Assembly: GCA_002347095.1 (NCBI GenBank) | Contig: DDWZ01000015.1 | Location: 62,001 to 126,000 of the forward strand | From: Desulfobulbaceae bacterium UBA2273 | GTDB taxonomy: Bacteria > Desulfobacterota > Desulfobulbia > Desulfobulbales > Desulfurivibrionaceae | Length of the DNA stretch: 64,000 bases | Direction of reading: 5' to 3' | Shown here: positions 1 through 9,700 of the stretch, piece by piece | Position numbering within the stretch: position 1 is the first letter of the stretch | Layout: each line of letters begins with the position of its first letter | The notes under the pieces: model-generated | What the model was told of the DNA's origin: nothing | What the model saw: the letters and a program-made list of their open reading frames with translations, nothing else | Databases searched by the model: none | Translations under genes and position numbers: made by a program

Positions 1-2
1 CG

Positions 3-971
3 CACTGGTATGAGCGCTATAAAAACATTGCCAAGCTCAATATCCGCAGTTCCATCTATGACGTCACCGACCGCTGCAACCTGCGTTGCAAGGGGTGTTT
101 CTTCTTTTCCTCCGGCGAGCATGAGGCGGCTGCCGAGGAAAAGGACGTCAGTAAATGGCACGCTTTTGTGGAAAAGGAGATGGCGCGCGGGGTGAACCTG
201 GCCATCCTCATCGGCGGGGAGCCCACCCTCTGCCTGGACCGGATCGAGGCCTTTTATAAGCGGCTGCCAACATTTTGCGCCACCAATGGGCTGATCAAGG
301 TGCCGAGAGAGAGATTCCCCGACATGATGGTCGGCATTTCCTTGTGGGGCGAGGCAGAGGATGAAATAACCCTGCGCGGCAAGGATACCTTCAAGATCTC
401 CAGCGCCAACTACGCCGGTGATCCCCACGCCTATTATCTCTACACCATCACCCCCAAACAGCTCGGCAAGACCGAGAAGATCATCAAGAAAATCGAAGGG
501 GTCGGGCTGAAGGTGCACATGCAGCTCTTGTCCAATGACGAGGCGGTGGACGGCTTTTCCTGGACCCCGGAGGAACTGGTCGCGGTGCGGGCGGAGATGG
601 ATGCGATGCTGGAGGCCTACCCGCGCACGGTGATTTCCTCCAAGTATTACCATAAGGTCATCACCACCGGACAAATGCTGGGCAGGCCGTTCGGCTGGAT
701 GGAATGCCCCTCGGTTACGGATACCATCGACAAGCGAGTTCCCCAGCCCAAGCGGCTGACCAATTTCATCCGCTGGGCCTCGGACCTTCAGACCGTCCAC
801 CGCTGCTGCACCTCGGAAACCCGTGACTGCGCCACCTGCAAGGACGGCGCTGCCCACATGAGCTGGGTTATGGTCAACAAACGGGCGCACATGCAGAGTG
901 CCGAGGAGCTGCAGAACTGGATCGAGGTGTACGAAATGTTTGCCAAGCTCTATCAGTTTATTCCCTGGTAA
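3..971 (+). CDS. Radical SAM protein, 5'-truncated by the window
   Basis: The frame is open from the first bases, so the N-terminus lies upstream. A CxxxCxxC iron-sulfur/SAM motif (CNLRCKGC, Cys codons at 75, 87 and 96) is followed by a GGEP motif near 211-222, both typical of radical SAM enzymes. The C-terminal part has a second Cys group (CC near 813, CxxC near 834-845), which may hold an auxiliary cluster as in SPASM-like proteins. It stops 14 bp before the first ketosynthase, so it probably belongs to that biosynthetic operon. The substrate is unknown. A maturase or tailoring role for the acyl product is only an inference. Confidence 0.85.
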   Translation, partial: HWYERYKNIAKLNIRSSIYDVTDRCNLRCKGCFFFSSGEHEAAAEEKDVSKWHAFVEKEMARGVNLAILIGGEPTLCLDRIEAFYKRLPTFCATNGLIKVPRERFPDMMVGISLWGEAEDEITLRGKDTFKISSANYAGDPHAYYLYTITPKQLGKTEKIIKKIEGVGLKVHMQLLSNDEAVDGFSWTPEELVAVRAEMDAMLEAYPRTVISSKYYHKVITTGQMLGRPFGWMECPSVTDTIDKRVPQPKRLTNFIRWASDLQTVHRCCTSETRDCATCKDGAAHMSWVMVNKRAHMQSAEELQNWIEVYEMFAKLYQFIPW

Positions 972-985
972 TCAGAGCCGGGCTG

Positions 986-2236
986 ATGGGATTAAAAGAC
1001 GCGGTCATTATCGGCTACGATGCCATTTCTCCCCTGGGTCATGACCTTGAAAGCCAATGGCAGCAGGCCCTTGCCGGAAAAAGCGGCATCACCCCTCTGA
1101 CCCGTTTTCCCCTCAGCGATGATTTCCCGGTCAGAATCGCCGGCCAGGTTCCCGCCATCGACCAGGCGGACTACCCCTTTCTCTCCGCCAGGCATCAAGC
1201 GGCCTGGAGCTCTCCGGTCTTCAAGTATTCCCAGCTCACGGTGGCCAGGGCGTTGGAGCGTAGCGGCATCGAAATCACCCCGGATCTTGCCTCCCGGGTG
1301 GCGGTGACCTACAGCTCCGCCATCGGCGGTCTGGATGCGGTACTGACCGCCGACCGAAGGATGCAAAGCCAAGGCAAACTGCCCCACCCTTACGCCAACC
1401 CCAATGCCTGCATCAACATGATCGGCGGCAAGATCGCCATCCAGACCGGGGCCAGGGGGCCGATCACCTCCACCATCTCCGCCTGCGCCACCGGGCTCAC
1501 CTCGATGATCATCGGCGCCATGTTTCTCGCCCAGAACCGGGCCGATGTCGCCATCTGCGGGGCGGTTGATTTCGCCCTGGTCGAACCGATCGTGGCCGGT
1601 TTTTACACCATGAACGGCGTTTACATCCCCAAGGATGAGCGGGAACATGATTTTCCGGAGGCGGCCAGCCGGCCTTTTTCCGCCAACCGGCGGGGCTTTG
1701 TCCTCTCCGAGGGCGCAGGAGCGGTGATTCTCGCCACCCGGGAATTCGCCGAGGCGCACGGTCTGGTGTATCATTGCGAACTTGCCGGCTGGGGAATGAC
1801 CTCGGATGCCCACCATTTTGTCGCGCCGTATCTGGAAATGGTTACGCAGTGCATGCTCGACGCCATAACCGATGCCGACCTCGCCCCCCAAGATATCGAT
1901 GCGGTCAACGGTCATGCCGCCTCCACCAAGGTCGGCGACCAGGTGGAATACGATGCCTTGCAGGCGGTTTTTCACCATAATCCGCCGCCGGTCTGCGCCA
2001 ACAAATCGCTGATCGGCCACGCCATGGGCGCCTCCAGCGTTATCGAATCCATCTTTGCCCTCCAGGGGATGCGGGACGGGGTTGTGCCGCCCACCATCAA
2101 TTACACTGCTGATCCCCAGATCGAAATTGACTGCGTGGCAGAGGGAAAACGGCCGATAAACCAGGAGTTTGTTCTGAAAAACGCCTTTGGTTTCGGGGGC
2201 TGCAATAGTTGTGCGGTGTTCAAAAGAAGCAGTTAA
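986..2236 (+). CDS. Beta-ketoacyl-ACP synthase (FabF-like), first copy
   Basis: 416 residues, the usual length for a condensing enzyme of the FabF/KAS II type. The Cys-His-His set is visible: C167 in SACATG, H310 in the motif that is normally NAHGT but here reads NGHAAST, and H345 in LIGHAMGAS. It would extend an acyl-ACP by two carbons. The altered NAHGT loop and the second synthase just downstream suggest a specialised pair, as in aryl polyene or other polyene pathways that use paired ketosynthases. It is cotranscribed with its neighbours (gaps of 14 and 27 bp). The function is inferred from family and context. Confidence 0.9.
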   Translation: MGLKDAVIIGYDAISPLGHDLESQWQQALAGKSGITPLTRFPLSDDFPVRIAGQVPAIDQADYPFLSARHQAAWSSPVFKYSQLTVARALERSGIEITPDLASRVAVTYSSAIGGLDAVLTADRRMQSQGKLPHPYANPNACINMIGGKIAIQTGARGPITSTISACATGLTSMIIGAMFLAQNRADVAICGAVDFALVEPIVAGFYTMNGVYIPKDEREHDFPEAASRPFSANRRGFVLSEGAGAVILATREFAEAHGLVYHCELAGWGMTSDAHHFVAPYLEMVTQCMLDAITDADLAPQDIDAVNGHAASTKVGDQVEYDALQAVFHHNPPPVCANKSLIGHAMGASSVIESIFALQGMRDGVVPPTINYTADPQIEIDCVAEGKRPINQEFVLKNAFGFGGCNSCAVFKRSS

Positions 2237-2263
2237 AAAAACAGAGGCCGATCCGCCAAGATT

Positions 2264-3529
2264 ATGAAAGCACCGCTGAACAGAAAGGTATTCGTCGTTG
2301 GCTATGGTGCGGCGACCTCCCTTGGCAATACCTTTGCCTCCACCTGGGAGGCTGCCCTGGCCGGACGGGCGGGGTTTCGCCGGATCAGCCGCTGTGAGGT
2401 CACCACCCGCAGCAATGTGGTGGGGGAGATCCCGGACTGGGACCCGTCCAGGCTGGAGTATGTGAACCGGAAAGAGGCCTCGCTCTGGGAGGCCGGTTTT
2501 GTTTTTCTCACCATGGAGGTGTGCCGTGAGGCCCTGGCCAATGCCGGGCTGGTCATCGACCGGGAGACCGGCCCCAGGACCGGCTGCCTGATCGGTTCGG
2601 CCCTCAACGGCACGGATGCCTACCGGATTGCCATGGACAACTATGTCAACCGGGGCCCCCTGAAGGTGAGCCCCTATCTGCTGCCCAATCTCTGCGCCAA
2701 TCTCCCGGCGGGCAAGGCCGGAATGCTCCTCGGCTTCACCGGCCCGGTCTTCTCGCCCCAGGGCGCCTGCGCCTCCGGCAACCATGCCATTGCTATTGGC
2801 TCCAGGATGATCCGAGACGGCGACTGCGACTTTGTCCTGGCCGGAGGCGTGGAGACCTGCCTGGTGCCGGAAATCATCCAGGGCTTTGCCAACATGCTGG
2901 CCACCATCAAAGTCGACTCCAAGGATCGCGCCTTTGTTGACCCCACTCAGGCGTCACGGCCGTTCAGTATTGACCGCAAGGGCTTTGTGCTCTCCGAAGG
3001 CGGCGGGGTGGTGGTGCTGGCCGCCGAAGAGGCTGTCCGTTCCCTCGGCCTGACCGCCAGGGCAGAGGTGGCCGGGATCGGCTGGAACTCGGATGCCCAT
3101 CATTTTACCCGGCCCAACCAAGAGACCATTGTCCAAGCCATCCACGGGGCCATTGCGGATGCGGAGATCGCTCCTGCGGATATCGGGGCGATCAACGCCC
3201 ACGGCACCTCAACCCCCACCGGAGACAGCACCGAGGTGGAGTGCCTGAGGGCGGTCTTCGGCCGCGATCTCTCCGGCATACCCGTGTCGTCCAACAAGTC
3301 CCAGGTCGGCCACAGCCTGGGCGCCTCCGCGGCCATCGAGGCGGCCCTGGCCATCGAGGCCATGGGCCAAGGCATCGTCCTGCCCACGGTCAACCATATC
3401 CCGGACCCCGCGTTCAGCGACCTGGACGTGGTTCCCAATCAAGCCCGCAACCACCCGCATGAATTCGTGCTCTCCAATTCCTTCGGCTTTGGCGGCACCA
3501 ACTGCTGTATCGTCTTTCGAGGAATGTGA
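2264..3529 (+). CDS. Beta-ketoacyl-ACP synthase (FabF-like), second copy
   Basis: 421 residues with a full catalytic triad: C169 in GACASGN, H313 in NAHGTSTPTGD and H350 in QVGHSLGAS. The canonical NAHGT motif makes this the more conventional member of the pair. The protein is clearly homologous to the preceding synthase but diverged, so the two are an old duplication rather than a recent one. Its stop overlaps the start of the thioesterase (TGATG), showing translational coupling. The likely role is chain elongation on an ACP that must be encoded elsewhere, because no ACP gene is seen in this window. Confidence 0.9.
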   Translation: MKAPLNRKVFVVGYGAATSLGNTFASTWEAALAGRAGFRRISRCEVTTRSNVVGEIPDWDPSRLEYVNRKEASLWEAGFVFLTMEVCREALANAGLVIDRETGPRTGCLIGSALNGTDAYRIAMDNYVNRGPLKVSPYLLPNLCANLPAGKAGMLLGFTGPVFSPQGACASGNHAIAIGSRMIRDGDCDFVLAGGVETCLVPEIIQGFANMLATIKVDSKDRAFVDPTQASRPFSIDRKGFVLSEGGGVVVLAAEEAVRSLGLTARAEVAGIGWNSDAHHFTRPNQETIVQAIHGAIADAEIAPADIGAINAHGTSTPTGDSTEVECLRAVFGRDLSGIPVSSNKSQVGHSLGASAAIEAALAIEAMGQGIVLPTVNHIPDPAFSDLDVVPNQARNHPHEFVLSNSFGFGGTNCCIVFRGM

Positions 3530-4008
3530 TGCGACCCAAACCATTTATCCCGGAATTTCTGGACAAACCCTCCCTGGTCAGGGACACAAACAGCGGCAAG
3601 ATCTGGCACCGCTGCGAGCAGCGCACCCTCTATGCGGACACGGACCGTTCCCGGGTCGTCTACCATGCGAACTACCTGCGGTATTTTGAATTCGGTCGGG
3701 CCTCGCTCATGCGGGATGCCTCGTACCCCTATAAACAGGTGGAAGAAAGCGGCTACATCTACCCCATTATCAAGACAGAGCTCAACTATTACTCGCCCCT
3801 CTTTTATGATGACCTGATGTACATCCATACCCGGCCCGCCACCATCGAGCTGGTCAAGCTGCAGTTTGATTATCTGATCATCAGGGCTGAAACCGGGGAA
3901 ATCGCCTGCACCGGTTTCACCAAGCATTGCGCCGTGAACAGCAAGGGCATCCCGGTGGAGATCGATGTCAAAACCATCCGGCTTTGGGAGGGATTCCCCG
4001 GTTTATGA
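3529..4008 (+). CDS. Acyl-CoA/ACP thioesterase, 4HBT hotdog family (YbgC-like)
   Basis: About 159 residues starting at the ATG that overlaps the ketosynthase stop codon (TGATG); a GTG one codon earlier is also in frame. The N-terminal half carries the YADTDxxxVVYHANYLRYFE signature of the 4-hydroxybenzoyl-CoA thioesterase/YbgC group, with the catalytic Asp in YADTD. The family hydrolyses acyl thioesters. Between ketosynthases and a dehydratase it could release or edit the acyl chain. It overlaps the next start by four bases (ATGA). Confidence 0.88.
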   Translation: MRPKPFIPEFLDKPSLVRDTNSGKIWHRCEQRTLYADTDRSRVVYHANYLRYFEFGRASLMRDASYPYKQVEESGYIYPIIKTELNYYSPLFYDDLMYIHTRPATIELVKLQFDYLIIRAETGEIACTGFTKHCAVNSKGIPVEIDVKTIRLWEGFPGL

Positions 4009-4856
4009 CCAGCGACCGGACTGTTGTTGCCATCCCGATCGAACCCTGGTTTGCCGATCACTGCTTTAACGGCAAAATCGTGCTGCCTGCGGTGGAGACC
4101 ATGCTCCTGCTGGCCACGGAGGTTGCCGCCACCCATCCGGAGATCGACCCCCGGGTCATGGACCAGGTCCGTTTTGCCAGATTTCTGGAAATTCCGGCAA
4201 ACAGCAGCAGAGTGGAGGCGTTGCTGGAATACCGGAAGCATGAAGACGGCTCGGTCCACGCCAAGCTGCTCAGCCGGAGGCAGGGCAAGGCCATGGCCCG
4301 GCTGCAGGAGCATGGCGAGATCCTCTTTGCCCCGGCCGGAAAAAATGATGCCCCCATGGCGGAGTATGTTCCCGCCCCTCCGGCAGACCCGGAAATGACG
4401 ATTCCGGCGGAACAGGTGTACCGGGAGCTGGTGCCCTTTGGCCCAAGCTATCATACCCTGCAGGAGACCGTGCAACTCTGCGGCCAGGTCGCCTGGGGCA
4501 GGCTGAAGGCGCCGAATTTTTCCCACGCCCCGGACAGGGTCCGCGACCTCGTCGGCTCCCCCTTTCCCCTGGACGGCGCCTTCCACGCCGCCTGTGTTCT
4601 GGGCCAGCGCGCCGCCGACTTTGTCCCCTTTCCCGTGGGCTTTGACCGACGGATCATCAGCCGCCCCACCCTGCCCGGGGGCAACTATCGCACCAGGGTG
4701 CAACTGCTCTCCCAAACCAATGATGAACTGCTCTTTGACCTGCAAATTTTTGACGACCAGGGACAGATATTTGAGAGCGTCACCGGAATACGGATGCGCG
4801 ATGTGAGCGGGGGAACGATCAAACCGCCGGAGTGGCTGCGGGACGGGGGAAAATGA
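4005..4856 (+). CDS. Stand-alone polyketide-synthase-type dehydratase (double hotdog)
   Basis: 283 residues from the ATG that overlaps the thioesterase stop (ATGA); the frame stays open upstream, but that part is the thioesterase in another frame. It resembles PKS dehydratase domains: the N-terminal hotdog has H19 in a FxDHxxxGKxVLPA motif and the C-terminal hotdog has D190 in PLDGAFHA, the expected His/Asp pair, with PFGPSYHTL between them. It would dehydrate a beta-hydroxyacyl intermediate to the enoyl form. A free-standing PS-DH next to two ketosynthases fits a polyene-type pathway. Confidence 0.8.
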   Translation: MTSDRTVVAIPIEPWFADHCFNGKIVLPAVETMLLLATEVAATHPEIDPRVMDQVRFARFLEIPANSSRVEALLEYRKHEDGSVHAKLLSRRQGKAMARLQEHGEILFAPAGKNDAPMAEYVPAPPADPEMTIPAEQVYRELVPFGPSYHTLQETVQLCGQVAWGRLKAPNFSHAPDRVRDLVGSPFPLDGAFHAACVLGQRAADFVPFPVGFDRRIISRPTLPGGNYRTRVQLLSQTNDELLFDLQIFDDQGQIFESVTGIRMRDVSGGTIKPPEWLRDGGK

Positions 4857-4874
4857 ACACGGAACCGGAGGACT

Positions 4875-4895
4875 CGCAAAGGTTTAACCTTTGCG
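4875..4895 (+). terminator. Hairpin after the ketosynthase operon
   Basis: A perfect 8-bp inverted repeat (CGCAAAGG / CCTTTGCG) with a TTTAA loop lies 19 bp after the dehydratase stop. There is no U-tract, so a terminator role is only suggested by position. Confidence 0.4.
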
Positions 4896-4939
4896 CCAGT
4901 CGTGTTTCAGTGGGTTGGTTACGAACGGAGTACATTTTT

Positions 4940-5042
4940 ATTCCCCCCTTTGACAAAGGGGGGCTAGGGGGGATTTTAGGACGGGGGTAGGCGAGTTGGC
5001 CGTTTTTAAATCCCCCTCAATCCCCCTTTGCTAAAGGGGGAG
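4940..5042. repeat. Pair of inverted G/C-run palindromic repeats
   Basis: Two copies of a roughly 37-bp element face each other. Copy A (4940-4978) has CCCCCCTTTGACAAAGGGGG then a second G-run and ATTTTA; copy B (5007-5042) is the same pattern in reverse orientation. Each copy is itself a hairpin. Short repeats of this type are common between genes in many proteobacteria and cyanobacteria. Together with the flanking duplication they fill most of the 352-bp gap between the dehydratase and the next gene. Confidence 0.75.
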
Positions 5043-5055
5043 GCAAAGAGTGCGG

Positions 5056-5088
5056 CCGCCGGAATGGCTGCGGGACGGGAGGAAATGA
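5056..5088 (+). repeat. 33-bp duplicate of the dehydratase 3' end
   Basis: This segment matches the last 33 bases of the dehydratase gene (4824-4856), including the stop codon, with 30 of 33 identical positions. The two copies bracket the palindromic repeat pair. This looks like a scar of a tandem duplication or of repeat insertion that rebuilt the gene end. Confidence 0.75.
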
Positions 5089-5208
5089 GCAAGTTCAAAT
5101 AACCACCGGACAAGCGGTCACAGGGTGCTGCAGGTTGCGGCGATCGGGACGGCGATGCATACACCAGGTACGTGAGCCGGGCCGATCGCCGCAAGATGTG
5201 GCGCCCTG

Positions 5209-5565
5209 TTATCTTTCCGCCCAGGCAAGCAATTTCTCCATGGAAACCCTGGTGAGCCAACGAAGAAAGATCAGGGAATACACAGCGCCGCACAGATACA
5301 TGCCGAGCAGAAACACCAGATGCGACAGGCCGTAGGTCAGGGGCCCGCCCACGATGACAACCAAGGGCTCATGCAGATGGATGGCCAGGAAGCCGAGGGC
5401 GGCAACCGCTGGCCAGCCGATGATATAGCTGACCATAATAGCCAGGAGCCCGAGAATGATCTTGAGGCTCGGCTTTTCCTTGAAGGCGGACAGATCGGCC
5501 TGCTCCGCCATGGCGGAACGGACAAAAGCAGTGGCCGCGATTTTATGGATACTCTTTCTGATCAC
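5209..5565 (-). CDS. Small membrane protein of unknown function
   Basis: 118 residues read from a GTG at 5565; an ATG at 5511 is an alternative. Three hydrophobic stretches are visible (about residues 33-65, 66-80 and 82-105), so it is probably an inner membrane protein with two or three passes. No catalytic motif or known family was recognised. It is opposite in strand to the biosynthetic genes on both sides and stands alone. Confidence 0.55.
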   Translation of the reverse strand: MIRKSIHKIAATAFVRSAMAEQADLSAFKEKPSLKIILGLLAIMVSYIIGWPAVAALGFLAIHLHEPLVVIVGGPLTYGLSHLVFLLGMYLCGAVYSLIFLRWLTRVSMEKLLAWAER

Positions 5566-6052
5566 CTGGCTTGTCTCGCGAGGGGAAAGGGGGAAACGTG
5601 CTGCCGGGACGTATTTTTGCTAAGGTAATCAATTATTGACGGACTCGCAATAACCCCAAAACACAAAGGTCCGTAACGATAACTCAAAAAATTACCCTGC
5701 GGCAACCGTTGTAATCGCGGTTTTTTTTTGCGATTTCAACAATTTTTGGCTTTCTTATCAACCAAAAATCTGCTTAGCATCTGAAACGATAATCCAATGC
5801 GTTGGAGTGGCGCAAGCCGCTCCTGTAGTTTCCTCATGGTCACGCAGCCGAGCACCGGAGAGGCTGCCGAAAAAGGGCTTTGCACTGTTTGAGGCGTTAG
5901 CCGAGTTTGCAAAGCCCCGGCAGCATCGAGGAGCACAGGGCATCCCGCCTACGGCGGGACAAGTGGCGGGGGTGCCCTTTCTTTGGTTCGTTTCTTTGGG
6001 CAAGCAAAGAAATGAACAGGACCACCGTCGCCGGAATACTGGCTGAAATTCG
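5566..6052. other. 487-bp intergenic region
   Basis: The left half (5566-5794) has no recognisable gene. It contains an AT-rich stretch and a small T-loop hairpin near 5714-5735 (ATCGC/GCGAT). The right half is a dispersed repeat described separately. Confidence 0.5.
5795..6030. repeat. Dispersed intergenic repeat of about 235 bp
   Basis: It contains an inverted repeat GGGCTTTGCA...TGCAAAGCCC (5876-5916), then GCATCGAGGAGCACAGGG, a GGCGGGG motif and a palindromic TTTCTTTG/CAAAGAAA end. I recognise this pattern as a widespread intergenic repeat of proteobacteria whose antisense is often mis-annotated as a short protein. It is not coding. Confidence 0.55.
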
Positions 6053-6793
6053 ATGGAATCAAAATATACAATGGCAGCCATGAACCAGCCCGACCCCTGG
6101 AATTTTTTTGAGGCAATCTACTGCATTTCCGTTGCCGATCGTATCGACCGGCAACAACAGGTGCAAAAGCAGTTCGCAGCGGTGGGGCTGGGGGAGCGGG
6201 TGGAGTTTGTCCTGGTCGCCAGGCATCCTGAAAACAGGGAACAAGGCATCTTTGAATCCCACCTGCTCTGCCTCAATAAAGGGCTTGCAGCCGGAGCGCA
6301 CCATATCCTGATCTTTGAAGACGATGTCTTCTTCCGCGACTTTGCCCCCCGTACCCTTGCCGAAGCCTGCCTGCACATGGAGAGCCTTGCGCGCTGGGAC
6401 GGCCTGTTTCTCGGCGGCATCACCAGCGGCAGCCGCAAAACCGGGGTAAAATCCCTGGTCCGCATCCAATACCGCTGCCTGTCCCACGCCTATGCCCTCA
6501 ACGCCCCCTGTGCCCGGCGGATCGTCCGGGAGCAGTGGCGCGGAATCCCCTATGACGGCCTGCTGCGGAAAACCGGTGGCGATTTTTTTGCCCCCTACCC
6601 CATGTGCGCCTTTCAGGGGCTTTCCGAAAGCGACAACCAAACCGTGGCCATCGACAGAATACGCCGGATGTTGGGAGGACTCCCGTTTATCCAGAAGATG
6701 AACGAGAGGTATCAGAACCATAAACCGCTTTTTCTCGCCCTGCCCCTGGCTGCCTTTCTCGGGCTGGGTGCGTTGGCCTGGACGCTGTGGTAA
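6053..6793 (+). CDS. Glycosyltransferase, GT25 (LPS glycosyltransferase)-like
   Basis: 246 residues from ATG 6053; ATGs at 6071 and 6080 are equally plausible because none has a clear ribosome site. The order IYCISVADRIDRQ (N-terminal beta strand), E/LLCLNKGL, ILIFEDDVFF (metal-binding acidic motif) and SHAYALNAPCA is that of GT25 enzymes. A hydrophobic C-terminal segment (about 223-246) suggests membrane anchoring. It lies four bases upstream of the exporter gene, so sugar transfer to a lipid-linked product that is then exported is plausible. Confidence 0.75.
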   Translation: MESKYTMAAMNQPDPWNFFEAIYCISVADRIDRQQQVQKQFAAVGLGERVEFVLVARHPENREQGIFESHLLCLNKGLAAGAHHILIFEDDVFFRDFAPRTLAEACLHMESLARWDGLFLGGITSGSRKTGVKSLVRIQYRCLSHAYALNAPCARRIVREQWRGIPYDGLLRKTGGDFFAPYPMCAFQGLSESDNQTVAIDRIRRMLGGLPFIQKMNERYQNHKPLFLALPLAAFLGLGALAWTLW

Positions 6794-6797
6794 ACAA

Positions 6798-9700
6798 ATG
6801 ATCAATTACCGCCTGCTCTTCCTTGTTGTTCTCCTGATCATCGGCTGCGCCGTGGTCGGCAAAACGCGCCTTGCGCTGGACACGGACCTGGCCCGTTCTT
6901 TGCCGGCCGGCGAGCGGGTTATCGCCGATGCCCTGGAAATCTTCAACCACCATCCCATCCACGACCAGATCGCGGTGGATCTTGCCATCAACGCTGATGA
7001 TCAGGAGACCCTGGTGGAAGGCGGGGTCCTTCTTGAACAAAAGATGCAGGAAAGCGGACTCTTTGCCCAGGTCGGCACCAATGCCATGGGTGAGCTGATC
7101 CCGCGCCTTGCCATGCATGCGGCCCGGAACCTGCCGCTGCTCTTTTCCCGCGAGGAGCTTGCAGCCATTGCCCCCCAGTTGGAACCCGAGCGGATCAAGG
7201 AACGGCTGCGCAAGCTCCATGAGGATCTGGGCAGCCTGGAAGGGGTCGGCCAGGCGGAGTTCATCGGCCTGGACCCTCTGGGCCTGAAGGATCTGATCCT
7301 GGCGAAGATGGCGCTGCTGGCCCCCTCCTTGAATGCGCAATTTTACAAGGGGCACCTGCTTTCCGGCGATGGCCGCCATCTCCTGGTCACGGCCAGGCCG
7401 CTGGCCGCAGGCAGCAACACCGCCTCCGCCCTGGCCATTGCTGATTTTTTTGAACGCACCGCGCCGGAGCTTGTCCAACACTTTGCCGCCAAAGGGGTGC
7501 AGGTCAGCCTGACCCCGGTGGGGGCCTATCGGGCGGCCCTGGATAATGAACGGATGATCCGCCACGATGTACAGTTTGCCCTGCTCCTTTCAACCGCGGG
7601 CATCGCCCTGCTGCTCTTTCTCTCTTTTTCCCGGCCCCTGCTCGGGCTCATGTCCCTGCTGCCGTCCTTTGCCGGCACCGCCGCGGCCCTTCTGGTCTAT
7701 TCCCTGTTCAATTCCTCCATCTCGATCATGGTGCTCGGCTTTGGCGGGGCGCTCATTTCCATTACCGTGGATTACGGCATCGCCTATCTGCTGTTTCTGG
7801 ACCGGCCCCATGAATCCTCGGGCAAAGAGGCCGCGCATGAAGTGGGGGTGGTGGGAATCATGGCCATGGTCACCACCATTGCCGCCTTTCTGGTTCTCTG
7901 CGGCAGCGGCTTTCCGATTTTTACCGAACTGGGACTTTTCTCCGCCATGGGCGTCCTTTTTTCCTTTCTCTTTGTCCACACCATCTTTCCGAAAATCTTC
8001 CCGGTCATGCCTGCCGGCAAAAAGCATACCCTCCCCCTGCAACGGTTTGTCAATCTTCTCTATACCACCGGCTGGAGGGGGGCCTTGGTCGCGGTGCTGC
8101 TGGCCACCGGGCTGATTTTTTTCGCCCGCCCGCAGGTGCATGTCAGCCTGAACAGCATGAACACGGTCAGCCGGGCCACGGAGGCGGCCGATGCCCTGTT
8201 CACCGAGGTCTGGGGGAAGATCGGGGACCGGATCTTTGTGATGCACAAAGAGGAGACAATTGCCGAGATCCAGCAGGGCAACGATCTTGCCCTGGCCCGG
8301 ATCGAAAAGGATGTGCAGCAGGATATCTTAAGTGCGGCTTTTGTCCCGTCGATGCTCTTCCCGGGCCAGGAACGGGGCGCCCAAAATGTGGCCGCCTGGC
8401 AGGAATTTTGGGACAGCCGCAGGGTGGAGCAGGTGAAAACCGCGCTGGCCGGTGCGGGGGAGGAACTTGGGTTCACCCCCGATGCCTTTGCCCCCTTTCT
8501 CTCGCTGCTGGCGCCTGAGCTTGCCTTGCAGCCCCAGGCCCAGGCCCAGGAGATTCCCCATGATTTCTATGGGCTGCTGGGGATTTCCGAGAACACCCGG
8601 GAGTCCGGCCTGATCCAGTTTATTACGGTCGCGCCAGGGAAAAACTACGATGGCCCCGCCTTTCTGGCCCGTTACGGCAAAGAGAGCAAGATCTTTGACT
8701 CCGCCTTTTTTACCAAGCGGTTGGCCGACCTGCTCTTCTCCACCTTTACCTCCATGCTGGTGATCATCGCCCTCAGTGTGGCCGCTCTCCTCTTTCTGGT
8801 CTCCCTCAGCCTGCCCTTGACGGCGCTGACCCTGCTGCCCTCGGGTTTTGCCTATATCTGCACCCTGGGAACCATGAACCTTCTCGGCCGGCCCCTGGAT
8901 ATCCCCGCGCTCATGCTGCTATCCATCGCCATCCTCGGCATGGGGATCGACTATGCCATTTTCTGCGTCCGGGCCCACCAGCGGTACCGGGATATCTCCC
9001 ATCCCTCCTATGCCAGGGTGCGCAGCAGTATCTTTCTCTCCGCCGCCTCCACCATGATCGGCTTCGGGGTGCTCTGTTTCGCCGAACACAGCCTGTTGCA
9101 AAGCATCGGCATCGCCTCGCTGCTGGGCATCGGCTACTCCCTGCTCGGCAGTTTTCTCCTGCTGCCCCCGTTGCTGACTCGCTACTTTGCCGAAAAAACG
9201 GGGAAAGAACCCTGCCCAGCCAAGGATCTTCCCCAATGCGTCCGCCGCCGGTTCCGCACGGTGGAGGCCTATCCCCGGATGTTCGCGCGCTGCAAGCTGC
9301 GTCTTGATCCCCTGTTTCATGACCTGCCGAGGATGCTGGCCACCAAGAAGGAGATCAAGACCATTGTCGATATCGGCTGCGGATACGGAGTTCCTGCCTG
9401 CTGGTGCCTGGAGAGCTTCCAGGATGCCAGGATTGCCGCAATCGAGCCTGATCCGGAACGGGTGCGGATCGCCGCCATTGCCCTGGGCGAGCGAGGCACG
9501 GTCACTCAAGGATGGGCGCCGGAGATGCCGCCCTTGCCGGGTGCTCCGGCGGACGTGGTCTTGCTGCTGGACATGCTCCATTATGTGGACGAGGTGACAG
9601 CCGTGGAGCTTTTCCGCCGGAGCTTTCAACTGCTGACCGATGGGGGGCTCCTGGTGGCAAGATGCACGATCCGTCCAGCCGGCAAGCCGTCATGGTCCTG

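Noticed and set aside
992..2785. 597-codon open frame on the minus strand
   Set aside because: It lies antisense to the two ketosynthase genes, is glycine/arginine-rich without motifs, and is explained by the codon bias of the real genes.
5876..5916. c-di-GMP riboswitch
   Set aside because: TGCAAAGCC resembles a conserved riboswitch piece, but the rest is the dispersed repeat and no tetraloop-receptor pair is present.
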